DNA of 64,000 nucleotides from Paraburkholderia sediminicola (GTDB lineage Bacteria > Pseudomonadota > Gammaproteobacteria > Burkholderiales > Burkholderiaceae): NCBI RefSeq assembly GCF_902859805.1, contig NZ_CADIKC010000004.1, forward strand, positions 186,001 to 250,000, written 5' to 3'. The position numbers and the translations under genes were made by a program. Positions within the stretch are counted from its first letter, which is position 1. Every line of letters begins with the position of its first letter. Below are positions 33,357-42,931 of this stretch, piece by piece. Under the pieces are notes generated by a model. It was not told the origin of the DNA, ran no database searches, and worked only from the letters and a program-made list of their open reading frames with translations.

Positions 33357-35981
33357 CTATGCCGCCACCTTCAAATCCTCAATCGCCCGCTGCCTGACGC
33401 CAAGATCGTCCCAAAGCTCCGGGTGGCACGTGAACACCAGAATCTGGTGACGCGTAGCCGCATCGATCAGCGCGCGCTTGATCGCATCGCGCCGAGTCGC
33501 ATCGGTATGCACGGCCGCGTCGTCGAGCATCAGCAAGGTTGGGCGGCCCGACGCCTTCAAAAGATCCGCATAGGCCAGCCGGGTCAGAATGCCGAGTTGC
33601 TCCCGCGTACCGAAGCTCAACGCATCGAGCGTATCCGCCCGGCCATAACGGTCTAGTGTCGCCGGACTCAGATCGTCGCCGAGCGCAATTGTCGACTGCG
33701 GGAAAATCCGCTTCAGATAGTGCCCGAGCCGCTCGGTCAACGGCGCACGCAGTTGCGCCACCGCCGCATCACGTTCGTCGACAAGCACTTCGTCGAGCAG
33801 GCTCAAAGCGCTTGCTCGCAAGCTGAGTTCTTCCTTACGACGCGTGGCTTGCTCCACTGAAGCGTTCACTGCCGCGAGACGCTCGCCGAGCCCGGACGCG
33901 CCGACCGTCTCAAGCTGACTGCGCAACTGCGCGATCCGCAGTTGCCGTTCGTGCTGCTCGTTGCGCGCAAGTTCCGCCGACGCCCGATAGCGCTTCGCCT
34001 CAGCCGCCGGGTCGTCGAGACGCACAGCTTCCAACTCACGCTCGCGCCCTTCAAGCTGTTTCTTCAATGCCTCGACTTGCACGCGCTGCTCTACGATTTT
34101 CGTCTGCCACAGCGCGCGGTTGCGGCAGAACGCTTCGTCGGCCAGTTGCGCTTCCTTGCGCTGCAGCTGCGCGGCGAGCGATTCTGTCGTGGCCGTAGCC
34201 GTCGACCGCTTTTCCGCCGCTTGCTCCAATGCTTTTCTGGCGGCCTCCCGCGCATCACGCGCGATGTCGGCGTTGCGGCGGGCCTCGTCGAGCGGGGGCG
34301 CGGCGGAGACATCAGGCAAGGCCGCGAGGCGTCCGTTAGCCGATTGCAATCGCGCATCCGCCGAAGCCAACGCGGCCCGCAGCGCGTCGATACCCTGCGG
34401 CGCATGCACCTCGAGAATCTTCGCCTGGCTTTTCTGCTGCGCGACCAGCGCCTTCCACTGCTCGTGCCTGGCCTCCGCCTCACCCAGCGACGCCACGCCC
34501 AGCGTCTGCAACAGCTGCGCATGCTGGGCTTCGAGCGACGCCAACTCGGACAATCGCGCCGAAAGATCGGAAACGCCCGGAATCACGCGCAACTCACCGA
34601 TCTCGCCAAGACCGATCAATTTCTCCTCGTCGAGCCGCAGCACGCCCTCGCCACTCACCTTCGCATCGCCGACGGTGATCGCGCCATTCAACCGGTATTC
34701 GATGCGCGTCATCGCCGCTTCGGTCCGGGCACGCAGCACGGTCAATTCTGCATCGAGCGACTGGAGCCGCTTCAGTTGCGCCCCGTCGATCTCGAGCGCG
34801 GCCGCTGCGCGCGTCGCTTCCAGCACGGCTTCGTTCGCCTTGCCGGCGGCCGTGATCGACGCTTCGAGCCGCTCGCTCTCGGTGCGGTGCAGAGCAATCT
34901 GACTGCGCAAATCGCCCGCGGTTACCGCGGCGTTCGCCAGTTCGTGCGCACGGTTAGCATCGGCAGACGCCTGCTCAAATTGCGCCACGCTCGCCTGAGC
35001 CTGTGCATGTTCGTTCTGAACCGTTGAAACATTGGCTCGTGCGGCATCAAGTTGCTGCCGCTCGCGCGTAACAGCGGCTTCCAGTTCAGTCGCCGCCTGT
35101 TCCTGCTGTAACGAAAGCGCTAACTCGGCGTCCTTCAATTGCAGCGATTGCGCCAACCCTTGAAGACTGCGTTCGAGTTCGGCCGCGGCGGCGGCGCGCT
35201 GTTGCGCCTGCACGGCCTTCTGCTCATGAAGCTCCCAGGGGCGCTTGCGTTGCGCGTCGTCGAAGGCTTCCTGCTGCGTGGCAAGCCGCACGATGTTCTC
35301 GTCGAACTGCTGGCGCTGCTGCTCCAGCTCATCGCGCTCTTCGATCAGCGCCGTCAACGCCTGTTCGGCTTCGGCCAATGGGCCGGTGGACTTCTGCGTA
35401 CGCGCCGTGAGCAGTTGCCGGAGTTCGCGCTGCACCGCGGCGATCAGCGCATCCTCACCGGCCGATTCATGGCCGCCCGACAGTTGCGACAACGCATCAC
35501 GTAGATACTGCGCAGCATGTCCCGTGGAATCGCGCACCTCCTGCGTGCCGCCTTGTTGCACCCACAACAATCCGGGAACACCGGCGTTTTCCGCCTTCAG
35601 CGGCCCACGTGCGGCACGCGAAAAACCGAGCAGCGCGGCGAGCTTGTCTTCTGCTTCGTCCTCGCCGAACACCGTCTGACCGATCTTCAATTCGCAGCGC
35701 TGCCGGGTGACGAACTGCTTCGACAACCTGCATGCCGTGCCGTCCATATCGAACGTCACTTCAACCGACGGCTGCCCGCTCGCCTTGCCCCAAGGCAGCA
35801 GGTCTTTCAGATGCGAAGCCTTGTAGCGCTCGAGAAACACCGCCCGCACGGCTTCGGCGATCGTGCTCTTGCCGGCCTCGTTCGGGCCGGTGAACAGATT
35901 GAGTCCAGGCTGCAGATCGTCGATGACGAGCCGTCCGGTGAACTGCTTGAACTCCTGAATCGCGATGCTTTCCAGCTTCAT
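33357..35981 (-). CDS. SbcC/YhaN-like coiled-coil ATPase
   Basis: An 874-residue SMC-like ATPase. The N-terminal strand MKLESIAIQEFKQFTG leads to Walker A GPNEAGKST (about 32-40). Long Ala/Glu/Gln-rich coiled-coil arms follow from about 180 to 720. The C-terminal ATPase lobe has the ABC signature-like LSFGTREQLGILTRLA (about 785) and Walker B PTLLMLDDAAVHTD. No clear CxxC zinc hook is visible between the arms. It overlaps the upstream nuclease gene as ATGA, the SbcD-SbcC arrangement, but size and divergence resemble the YhaO/YhaN pair more. A role in DNA end processing or repair is inferred. Confidence 0.85.
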   Translation of the reverse strand: MKLESIAIQEFKQFTGRLVIDDLQPGLNLFTGPNEAGKSTIAEAVRAVFLERYKASHLKDLLPWGKASGQPSVEVTFDMDGTACRLSKQFVTRQRCELKIGQTVFGEDEAEDKLAALLGFSRAARGPLKAENAGVPGLLWVQQGGTQEVRDSTGHAAQYLRDALSQLSGGHESAGEDALIAAVQRELRQLLTARTQKSTGPLAEAEQALTALIEERDELEQQRQQFDENIVRLATQQEAFDDAQRKRPWELHEQKAVQAQQRAAAAAELERSLQGLAQSLQLKDAELALSLQQEQAATELEAAVTRERQQLDAARANVSTVQNEHAQAQASVAQFEQASADANRAHELANAAVTAGDLRSQIALHRTESERLEASITAAGKANEAVLEATRAAAALEIDGAQLKRLQSLDAELTVLRARTEAAMTRIEYRLNGAITVGDAKVSGEGVLRLDEEKLIGLGEIGELRVIPGVSDLSARLSELASLEAQHAQLLQTLGVASLGEAEARHEQWKALVAQQKSQAKILEVHAPQGIDALRAALASADARLQSANGRLAALPDVSAAPPLDEARRNADIARDAREAARKALEQAAEKRSTATATTESLAAQLQRKEAQLADEAFCRNRALWQTKIVEQRVQVEALKKQLEGRERELEAVRLDDPAAEAKRYRASAELARNEQHERQLRIAQLRSQLETVGASGLGERLAAVNASVEQATRRKEELSLRASALSLLDEVLVDERDAAVAQLRAPLTERLGHYLKRIFPQSTIALGDDLSPATLDRYGRADTLDALSFGTREQLGILTRLAYADLLKASGRPTLLMLDDAAVHTDATRRDAIKRALIDAATRHQILVFTCHPELWDDLGVRQRAIEDLKVAA

Positions 35982-37120
35982 GCGGACCTCGCTTCGCGCG
36001 GCAGTTCACGTTGAAAACGAGCCAGAAGCAATAACGCCTCTGCCGCGCGCTTAACCTGTTGCGGGTCGGACTGCGGGTCCTCCTGCAAGCCTCGCAGGCG
36101 TGCTACCACCTTGGCAAGGTAGCCGCTCTGCGCGCCGAGTTCGGCGAGGTCGTCGGCGGTGGGCAGCACCTGCAGGCCACTCAGATCGACGCGTAGCGCA
36201 CGCACCCGCGCACGTGTTTCTTCCACCGCGACGTGAATCGCTTCGGCCTCGGCCAGTGCGGTCGAGCCGCTTACGGTCACCCGTAGCACGTCGTGGCTGC
36301 CTAACGCGCTGAGCCGCAGCTTGAGCGAATCGACGTCGGTCGGCACGGAGATCGTCTCTTCCCAACGATGCCATTGATATTTGCCGACCCGCACCGCTTC
36401 AACGGACGGCACGGCGCCGGGCTCAGCTAGCGTGACGTCGAGCATGAAGCCTGGATCGTTCGCGCGGAAACGGTCCTGCTCGTGCGTGCCGGCATACCAG
36501 GTGCGTTCGTCGACGCGCAAATGCCCGTGCCAGTCGCCGAGCGCGAGATAGTCCAGACGCGCGCTCGCTGCGCGCGTCGGCGCGATCGGGTTCGACGAAT
36601 CGATGCCCTCCTGCAGGATTCCGCTCACGCTGCCATGCGCGAGTCCGATGCGGTGATAGCCGGGTGGTGTCTCCGTCGTGTCGAAGAAGCCCGTCGTGTC
36701 GTCGTAAGTGATGCGTTGCGTGAGCGGCGCGCAGAGCAACGCGCACTGGCAGGCGTCGAGCGTCACCACACCGGGTTCGAGCACCAGCCGCACATTCGGC
36801 GCGACGCAGTTCAGCCGTTGCGCACGGGTCCAGACGCTCTCGACCAGCGCGGCATCGTGATTGCCCGGCAGCATGATCCAGGGTCCGGAGAACGCCTGCA
36901 ACGCACCGAACAAGCGGCGGATCACCGTATCCGAGACGGTCTGCAGGTCGAATACGTCGCCGGCAACCAGCACGGCGTCGACCTTGCGCGCCGCCGCTTC
37001 CTCAGCGATCCGGCGCACGGTTTCGAAGCGCGCTTCCGCGAGATGCGCGGCTTCGTCCGGCTCGAACTGGCCGAATTGCGTGCCTATCTGCCAGTCCGCG
37101 GTGTGCAGAAACCTGATCAC
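35978..37120 (-). CDS. SbcD/YhaO-like metallophosphoesterase nuclease
   Basis: A 380-residue calcineurin-like phosphoesterase, predicted nuclease partner of the adjacent coiled-coil ATPase. Metal-ligand motifs: RFLHTADWQIG (DxH variant HTADWQ, residues 4-13), VLVAGDVFDL (GD), MLPGNHDAA (GNHD) and YLALGDWHGHLR (GxxH). GTG 37120 is chosen because GGAGG lies 4 bases upstream and the first conserved strand begins immediately; ATG 37156 would add 12 residues. The stop overlaps the ATPase start (ATGA). Mre11-Rad50-type function is known for the family; the substrate here is not known. Confidence 0.88.
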   Translation of the reverse strand: MIRFLHTADWQIGTQFGQFEPDEAAHLAEARFETVRRIAEEAAARKVDAVLVAGDVFDLQTVSDTVIRRLFGALQAFSGPWIMLPGNHDAALVESVWTRAQRLNCVAPNVRLVLEPGVVTLDACQCALLCAPLTQRITYDDTTGFFDTTETPPGYHRIGLAHGSVSGILQEGIDSSNPIAPTRAASARLDYLALGDWHGHLRVDERTWYAGTHEQDRFRANDPGFMLDVTLAEPGAVPSVEAVRVGKYQWHRWEETISVPTDVDSLKLRLSALGSHDVLRVTVSGSTALAEAEAIHVAVEETRARVRALRVDLSGLQVLPTADDLAELGAQSGYLAKVVARLRGLQEDPQSDPQQVKRAAEALLLLARFQRELPREARSA

Positions 37121-37314
37121 TGTGCCTCCATTCTGTTCAATTGCGTCGTCGCTCAATGTTCATTCGGCGCTCATGTTACCGCGCCTGCGCTTAAAGAACG
37201 TCCTACGCCAACGCCACACGGCCGGAACAGCGGCGCTACACTCGCGTTTCTGGACCAGCACGCCAATCGCGCCGCACCATTCCAATCGAATCGAACCCCG
37301 CTGCCCTGCTGCCG

Positions 37315-38595
37315 ATGAACAAAGAAACCGAACTGAAGAAGGCCAAGCGCACCCCGCTACTGCTGCTGGCGGCCGCCGCCTGCGTTTTCCTCGTGACCGC
37401 CTTCATGCCGCGCGGTCTCTGGGTGGACGGCATCAAAGCGGTAGCCGAGGCCGCCATGGTCGGCGCGCTCGCCGACTGGTTCGCCGTGGTCGCACTGTTT
37501 CGCCGCGTGCCGATCCCGATCGTCTCCGCGCATACCGCGATCATTCCGAAGAACAAGCACAAGATCGCCGACAACCTCGCCGTATTCGTGCAGGACAAAT
37601 TTCTGGACGTGCCGTCGCTGGTCGGCCTGATCCAGAAACACGACCCGGCGCAAAGCATCACCGGCTGGCTGACGAAACCGGCCAATACCGCCCGTCTGGG
37701 TGACTACGTGGTCAAACTGACGGGCGGAATTCTCGAACTGACCGACGACGTGCGCATCCAGGTCTTCATCAAGGACGCCTTGCGCGACGTGCTGGCCAAG
37801 GTCGATCTGTCGCAATCCATGGGTTCGATTCTCGACACGCTCACCAGGGACGGCCGCCATCAGGAGCTGCTCGACGCCGGCATCGAGCAGGTCGTGGCGC
37901 TGTTGCGCGAACCGCAGGCGCGCGAGTTTATCGCTGAGCGCATCGTCGACTGGGTGAAGAGCGAATATCCGAAGATGGAGATGATCCTGCCGTCGGCATG
38001 GCTCGGCGAAAAAGGCGCCGAAGCGATCGCCAACGCGGTGAACCGGATGCTCGAACAGATCAGCGAGAACCCCGCTCATCAGTTGCGCCAGAAATTCGAC
38101 GACGCGGCGCAGAAGCTGATCGTCAAACTCAAGACCGATCCGGCATTCCTGCAGAAAGGCGAGGAACTGAAGCGTTATCTGGTGGAAGGCGAAGCACTCA
38201 GTACGTATGTGAAGGACATGTGGGGCGAATTGCGCGCGTGGCTCAAACGCGATCTGCAAAGCAGCGATTCGGCCCTGCACGCGCGGGTGATGGCGATGGG
38301 CCAGTGGGTAGGTCGCGAACTGGCGCACGATCCCGCGCTGCGTCAGTCGCTGAACGACCATCTGGAAGAAGCGGCGCGCGCCATGGCGCCGGATTTTGCC
38401 CAGTTCCTCACGCGCCACATCAGCGATACAGTGAAGAACTGGGATGCACGCGAAATGTCACGGCAAATCGAGTTGAACATCGGTAAGGATTTGCAGTACA
38501 TCCGCATCAACGGGACGATTGTGGGCGGCTTTATCGGCTTGCTGCTGTATGCGAGCTCACAGCTGTTCGAGCTGTTGCGTTTGCACATGGGCTAA
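37315..38595 (+). CDS. DUF445 family inner-membrane protein (YjiN-like)
   Basis: A 426-residue protein of the DUF445/YjiN family. The N-terminus has a membrane helix (TPLLLLAAAACVFLVTAFM), followed by the conserved VDGIKAVAEAAMVGALADWFAVVALFRRVPIPIVSAHTAIIPKNKHKIADNL region split over several segments. A long helical domain fills the middle, and a C-terminal membrane helix IVGGFIGLLLYASSQLFELL closes it. Function is unknown; homologues are inner-membrane proteins with large cytosolic helical domains. It has its own start region and faces away from the nuclease operon. Confidence 0.9.
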   Translation: MNKETELKKAKRTPLLLLAAAACVFLVTAFMPRGLWVDGIKAVAEAAMVGALADWFAVVALFRRVPIPIVSAHTAIIPKNKHKIADNLAVFVQDKFLDVPSLVGLIQKHDPAQSITGWLTKPANTARLGDYVVKLTGGILELTDDVRIQVFIKDALRDVLAKVDLSQSMGSILDTLTRDGRHQELLDAGIEQVVALLREPQAREFIAERIVDWVKSEYPKMEMILPSAWLGEKGAEAIANAVNRMLEQISENPAHQLRQKFDDAAQKLIVKLKTDPAFLQKGEELKRYLVEGEALSTYVKDMWGELRAWLKRDLQSSDSALHARVMAMGQWVGRELAHDPALRQSLNDHLEEAARAMAPDFAQFLTRHISDTVKNWDAREMSRQIELNIGKDLQYIRINGTIVGGFIGLLLYASSQLFELLRLHMG

Positions 38596-38725
38596 GGATA
38601 CGGCCGCCGCACGCCAAAGCGCCTACAATCCGGGCATATGAATTGCTCGGCCGCTTTAACTGACCGCCGCCGTTCCAGCCGCGCGAACCCTCAGTAAAAG
38701 CGTCAGCGCCACCACATCGAGAAGT

Positions 38726-40684
38726 GTGTCCATGAAAATATCGTTACCGCCACCCGGGCGGCCGAACCGCGTATACCCACCGGGCACGCCCAGTCTGCAT
38801 GGGCTGGCCTCGGTCATCACCGGCGTCGTGGTGGTCTGCGCGCTGTACTTCGCCCGCGAGGTGCTGATCCCGATCACGCTCTCCGTGCTGCTCAGCTTTC
38901 TGCTCGCACCGCTGGTGCAGGCGCTGCGGCGCTTGCATATGGGCCAGTTGCCATCCATCTTTATCGCGGTGCTGTTCGCCCTCGCCACCTTGCTGGCCGT
39001 CGGCGGGCTGATCGGAGCGCAACTGGTGCAACTGGCGGGCGATCTGCCGCAGTATCAGGCAGCGATCGAGCAAAAGATCGAGACGGTGCAGGAGAAAACC
39101 GTCGGCCGGGCCGATTCGCTGATGAGCCGCGCCGCCGCCACGCTACAACGCGTCGCGCCGACCAAGCCGAGCCCGCCGCGCCTCACCGGACGCGCCGCGC
39201 GCAACGCACCCGCTGTGCCGACGCCTGTGGAAGTGCACGAGCCGTCGCCCACGCCGATCCAACTCGCTCAACGCGCGCTGTCACCGGCCATTGCGCCGAT
39301 CGAGACCACCTTTATCGTGCTGGTCGTCACGATCTTCATCCTGCTGCAGCGCGAAGATCTGCGCGACCGTTTGATCAGTCTTTTCGGCTCGCGCGATCTG
39401 CACCGCACCACCACCGCGATCAACGACGCCGCCGGGCGGCTGAGCCGCTATTTCGTCGCACAACTGGGCGTGAATCTCAGCGCGGGCGGGATCATCGCCA
39501 TCGGTCTCGCGATCATCGGCGTGCCGGGTGCGTTGCTGTTCGGCGTGATTGCTGCGTTGCTGCGCTTCGTGCCGTACATCGGCATCTGGATCGCCGCGAT
39601 TCTCGCCGTGTTTCTCGCGGCCGCCATCCAGCCGCAATGGACCATGGCGGTCTATACGCTGATCCTGTTTATCGTGGTCGATGTAGTAGCCGGGCAGATC
39701 GCCGAGCCGCTGCTGTACGGTCATCGCTCGGGGTTGTCGCCGCTGGCCGTGGTCGTGGCGGCGATTTTCTGGAGCTGGCTGTGGGGGCCGATCGGCCTTG
39801 TACTGTCCACGCCGCTCACGCTGTGCGTCGTCACGCTGGGCCGCTACGCGGATCGTCTGAACTTTCTCACGGTGCTGCTCGGCGACCAGCCTGCTCTCAC
39901 GCCTGCGCAGAACTTCTATCAACGGCTGCTGGCGGACGATCCGCATGAAGCCATCGTGCAGGCCGAGCGCCTGCTGCGCGAGATGTCGCTGATCGACTAC
40001 TACGACAATGTCGCGCTGGAAGGCCTCAAGCTTGCGCGCAACGATGCGATGCGCGGGGTGCTGATGCCTGAGCAACTTGCGCGAATCAATGACGCGCTGG
40101 TCGATATCGTCGAAAACCTGGAAATCGCCGACGGACTGCCCGATCGCCTGTCGCGCACGGAACCGGCCGACTCCGCCGGGATAATCTCGGCATCGGCGAC
40201 AGCCGATCTTTCAGATCGCCACGACAGCCACATTGCGGCCCATCCGGCGAAGCGACATGAAACCGACAAGACGTCGGTGCTATGCGTGCCGGGACGCGGC
40301 GCATTCGACGAAGTCACCGCCGCAATCGCCGTGCAATTGCTCGGCCGCCAGGGTCTCGCGCCAATGATGGCTACGCATTCGGGCTATCGCAGCGCACATG
40401 CCGACGAGCCGAGCTTCAAGGACGCGCCGATCATCTGCATCATCTCGCTCGACGCGCCGGAATCGCCGCCGTATCTGCGCAACATGCTGCGGCGCACGCG
40501 GGAATGGCGGCCGCGAGCGACGCTGGTGGTGGGCGTGGGCGGCGCACCGGAAAGCGGGCCGGAGATGGGGGCGACCGGCGCTTCGCACGCGGCGCCGACG
40601 TTCCGCGCGATGATCGAGGAATGTCAGGTCGGCGCGAGCGTTCAGCACTCGCGCCAGGCTTCGCATCTGGCCGGGGCGGATTAG
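38726..40684 (+). CDS. AI-2E family transporter with extra C-terminal domain
   Basis: A 652-residue membrane protein. The first 350 residues carry about eight helices of the AI-2 exporter/PerM family (GLASVITGVVVVCALYFAREVLIPITLSVLLSFLLAPL, then the long central loop, then LGVNLSAGGIIAIGLAIIGVPGALLFGVIAALLRFVPYIG and GQIAEPLLYGHRSGLSPLAVVVAAIFWSWLWGPIGLVLS). A cytosolic region follows (about 370-480), and then a distinct C-terminal domain (about 510-652; SVLCVPGRGAFDEVTAAIAVQLLGRQG, IICIISLDAPESPPYLRNMLRR) with a Rossmann/flavodoxin-like strand pattern. The usual family length is about 350, so this is an extended form. Start GTG 38726 or ATG 38732. Confidence 0.88.
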   Translation: MSMKISLPPPGRPNRVYPPGTPSLHGLASVITGVVVVCALYFAREVLIPITLSVLLSFLLAPLVQALRRLHMGQLPSIFIAVLFALATLLAVGGLIGAQLVQLAGDLPQYQAAIEQKIETVQEKTVGRADSLMSRAAATLQRVAPTKPSPPRLTGRAARNAPAVPTPVEVHEPSPTPIQLAQRALSPAIAPIETTFIVLVVTIFILLQREDLRDRLISLFGSRDLHRTTTAINDAAGRLSRYFVAQLGVNLSAGGIIAIGLAIIGVPGALLFGVIAALLRFVPYIGIWIAAILAVFLAAAIQPQWTMAVYTLILFIVVDVVAGQIAEPLLYGHRSGLSPLAVVVAAIFWSWLWGPIGLVLSTPLTLCVVTLGRYADRLNFLTVLLGDQPALTPAQNFYQRLLADDPHEAIVQAERLLREMSLIDYYDNVALEGLKLARNDAMRGVLMPEQLARINDALVDIVENLEIADGLPDRLSRTEPADSAGIISASATADLSDRHDSHIAAHPAKRHETDKTSVLCVPGRGAFDEVTAAIAVQLLGRQGLAPMMATHSGYRSAHADEPSFKDAPIICIISLDAPESPPYLRNMLRRTREWRPRATLVVGVGGAPESGPEMGATGASHAAPTFRAMIEECQVGASVQHSRQASHLAGAD

Positions 40685-40726
40685 CAGGTCTGCGCGGTCT
40701 GCATTGCATTGCGTTGCACGAATCAG

Positions 40727-40765
40727 AAAACCCGCAGGGTGCGTAAGCGCCCTGCTGGTTTTTTA
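40727..40765 (+). terminator. rho-independent terminator after the AI-2E gene
   Basis: AAACCCGCAGGG (40728-40739) pairs with CCCTGCTGGTTT (40750-40761) with one mismatch across a 10-base loop and is followed by a run of T. Confidence 0.85.
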
Positions 40766-40913
40766 TCGCCGGAACGCCCAGTTCTTGTACCCAAAATGAG
40801 GACAGCCACGCGCTACCCCTCCTTCATACTTCACCTATCGATTCGCACCGCCTCCAGAGAGCACTCAAGCCGCGGCGGGCAATCCATCGGTAACGAAGAG
40901 CCAGGAGACACGC

Positions 40914-42623
40914 ATGAGCCGCAGTTTCAAACCCTATCCATTCACGCCGCGTCACTATGCGGGCGAGGTGCCGCAGCTGGTCGACGGGTGTGACCCTGTA
41001 CGGCGCGCCGTGGCGATTGTCGGCGGCGGTCCGGTCGGCATGACGCTAGCGCTTGCGCTGGCGCGCCAGGGCGTACGCTCGGTGCTGATCGAAGCCGACG
41101 ACGGCGTATGCACCGGCAGCCGCGCGATCTGCATCTCACGCCGCAGCCTGGAGATTTTCAAACGCCTGGGCGTGGTGCAGGGCTTCCTGCAAAAGGGTTT
41201 GCCATGGACCGGCGGGCGCAGTTTCTACCGCGATGCCGAAGTGTTCCGCTTCGCCATGCATCAGGACGACGAGCAATCGCTGCCGCCGATGATCAACATC
41301 GCGCAGTACCAGATCGAACAGTTGCTGCTCGACGAAGTGGAACAACATGCCGATCTGATCGACATCCGCTGGCAAACCCGCGTGACCGGCATTGAACACC
41401 ATACCGGCAACGGCGCCACGCTTGACCTGAGCACCGGCGACGCCGCCTGGCAAATGCACGCGGATTGGGTCGTCGCGTGCGACGGCGGCCGCAGCACGAT
41501 TCGCGAGGCGCTCGGCCTCAAGCTCACCGGCACCACGTACGAGGGACGCTACGTGATTGTCGATATCGAACTGGAAAGCGAACGCGCCACCGAGCGCCTC
41601 GCCTATTTCGATCCGCCTTCCAATCCCGGCTCGACGGTGCTGGTGCACAAGCAGCCCGACAACGTCTGGCGCATCGACTATCAGCTTCGCGACGATGAAG
41701 ATCCGGAGGCCGCGGTCAAACCTGAGAACGTGATGCCACGCGTGCAGAGCGTGCTCGACTCGATGGGCGAAACGGGCGAATGGTCGCCGATCTGGATTAC
41801 GGTCTACAAGGCCAACGCATTGACGCTCGAACGCTACCGCCATGGCTCGGTGCTGTTCGCTGGCGATGCCGCGCATCTCGTGCCAATTTTCGGCGTGCGC
41901 GGCGCGAATTCCGGCATCGACGACGCCGACAATCTCGGCTGGAAACTCAGTTGCGTGGTCAACGGCATTGCGTCGGATCGTCTGCTCGACAGCTATAGCG
42001 ACGAGCGCGTGTTCGCGGCGCGTGAGAACCTGAGCTACGGCATGAAGAGCACCGAATTCATGGCGCCGCCTTCGTTCGCGTTCGACCTGATGCGCCAGGC
42101 AGTGCTGGGACTTGCCTTGCATCATCCGGCCGTGCGGCCACTGATCAATCCGCGGCAGACGCACGCGATTGCGTATGCCGAGTCGCCGCTCAATCGGATC
42201 GCCGCTGTTGCATCCGGCGCGTTCGCCAAGGGTCCGGGGCCGGGCACGGTACTACCCGAGTGCCGACTTCAACGTCTGTGCGACGGCGTACCAGTCGATA
42301 TCCATCTCACCGATCTGCTAGGGCCCTGCTTCACTGCACTTCGCTTCGGCGCGGACACGGCGCAAGACGAAGCATGGCAGCAATTGCACCACGCGCTCGG
42401 CGAACATAGCATTCCGTTCAAAGCGATCACGCTGGTCAAAGGCGATGTGCCGCGCGCCAGCGTCCCGCATGTGCTCGATCCGGCAGGACGCCTGCACGAG
42501 ATGCTCGATGCCACGCCGGGCACCGTCTATCTGATCAGGCCGGACGGTCATGTGCTCGCCCGCTGGCGCAACGGCAACGCGACGAACGTGCAAAGCGCCG
42601 TGACGGCCAGCCTGACGATTTGA
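40914..42623 (+). CDS. FAD-dependent aromatic monooxygenase (MhpA-like)
   Basis: A 569-residue class A flavoprotein hydroxylase. Seen: AIVGGGPVGMTLALALARQGVRSVLIE (dinucleotide fold, residues 37-63), TGSRAICISRRSLEIFKRLG, the DG motif WVVACDGGRSTIREALGLKL (about 190), and the FAD ribityl motif LFAGDAAHLVPIFGVRGANSGIDDADNLGWKL (about 318, split here). A C-terminal thioredoxin-like domain (about 440-569) with VYLIRPDGHVLARW follows. Family members hydroxylate phenolic acids such as 3-hydroxyphenylpropionate. It is followed 19 bases later by a DUF2783 gene, a common partner. Substrate is unproven. Confidence 0.88.
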   Translation: MSRSFKPYPFTPRHYAGEVPQLVDGCDPVRRAVAIVGGGPVGMTLALALARQGVRSVLIEADDGVCTGSRAICISRRSLEIFKRLGVVQGFLQKGLPWTGGRSFYRDAEVFRFAMHQDDEQSLPPMINIAQYQIEQLLLDEVEQHADLIDIRWQTRVTGIEHHTGNGATLDLSTGDAAWQMHADWVVACDGGRSTIREALGLKLTGTTYEGRYVIVDIELESERATERLAYFDPPSNPGSTVLVHKQPDNVWRIDYQLRDDEDPEAAVKPENVMPRVQSVLDSMGETGEWSPIWITVYKANALTLERYRHGSVLFAGDAAHLVPIFGVRGANSGIDDADNLGWKLSCVVNGIASDRLLDSYSDERVFAARENLSYGMKSTEFMAPPSFAFDLMRQAVLGLALHHPAVRPLINPRQTHAIAYAESPLNRIAAVASGAFAKGPGPGTVLPECRLQRLCDGVPVDIHLTDLLGPCFTALRFGADTAQDEAWQQLHHALGEHSIPFKAITLVKGDVPRASVPHVLDPAGRLHEMLDATPGTVYLIRPDGHVLARWRNGNATNVQSAVTASLTI

Positions 42624-42642
42624 CGCAAGAGGAATCCACACC

Positions 42643-42834
42643 ATGACCGATAGCGAACTCGACCTCGTCTACACGACGCTCTGCAAGACACTGACCGCTG
42701 AAGGCGAAGCGCAAGCACCCTTGTATCTCGCCCGCCTTGCGCTGCTGTGCATGACGGAACTCGGCGATACGCAGCGCGCGCTGTCGTTGATCGAAGCGGC
42801 AAAGCTGCCGGCCTCTTCGGCAGTGACTGCGTGA
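42643..42834 (+). CDS. DUF2783 small protein
   Basis: A 63-residue protein beginning MTDSELDLVYTTLCKTLTAEG and ending RALSLIEAAKLPASSAVTA, matching the DUF2783 family of short helical proteins. These are usually encoded directly after FAD monooxygenase genes in Burkholderia and related bacteria. It lies 19 bases after the MhpA-like gene, so co-transcription is very likely. A role as an accessory or stabilising subunit is conjecture. Confidence 0.85.
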   Translation: MTDSELDLVYTTLCKTLTAEGEAQAPLYLARLALLCMTELGDTQRALSLIEAAKLPASSAVTA

Positions 42835-42877
42835 TGCTGAAAGCCCTGTGCTCAAGACGCAAAACGTAAGACGAAAA

Positions 42878-42912
42878 AACCCGCCCCGTTGATCACGTGG
42901 GGCGGCTTCTTT
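42878..42912. terminator. bidirectional terminator, DUF2783 / ketopantoate reductase-like
   Basis: CCGCCCC (42881-42887) pairs with GGGGCGG (42899-42905), with A-run on the left and CTTCTTTTC on the right, between two convergent genes. Confidence 0.8.
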
Positions 42913-42931
42913 TCGGAGGTCGTCGCAACCT

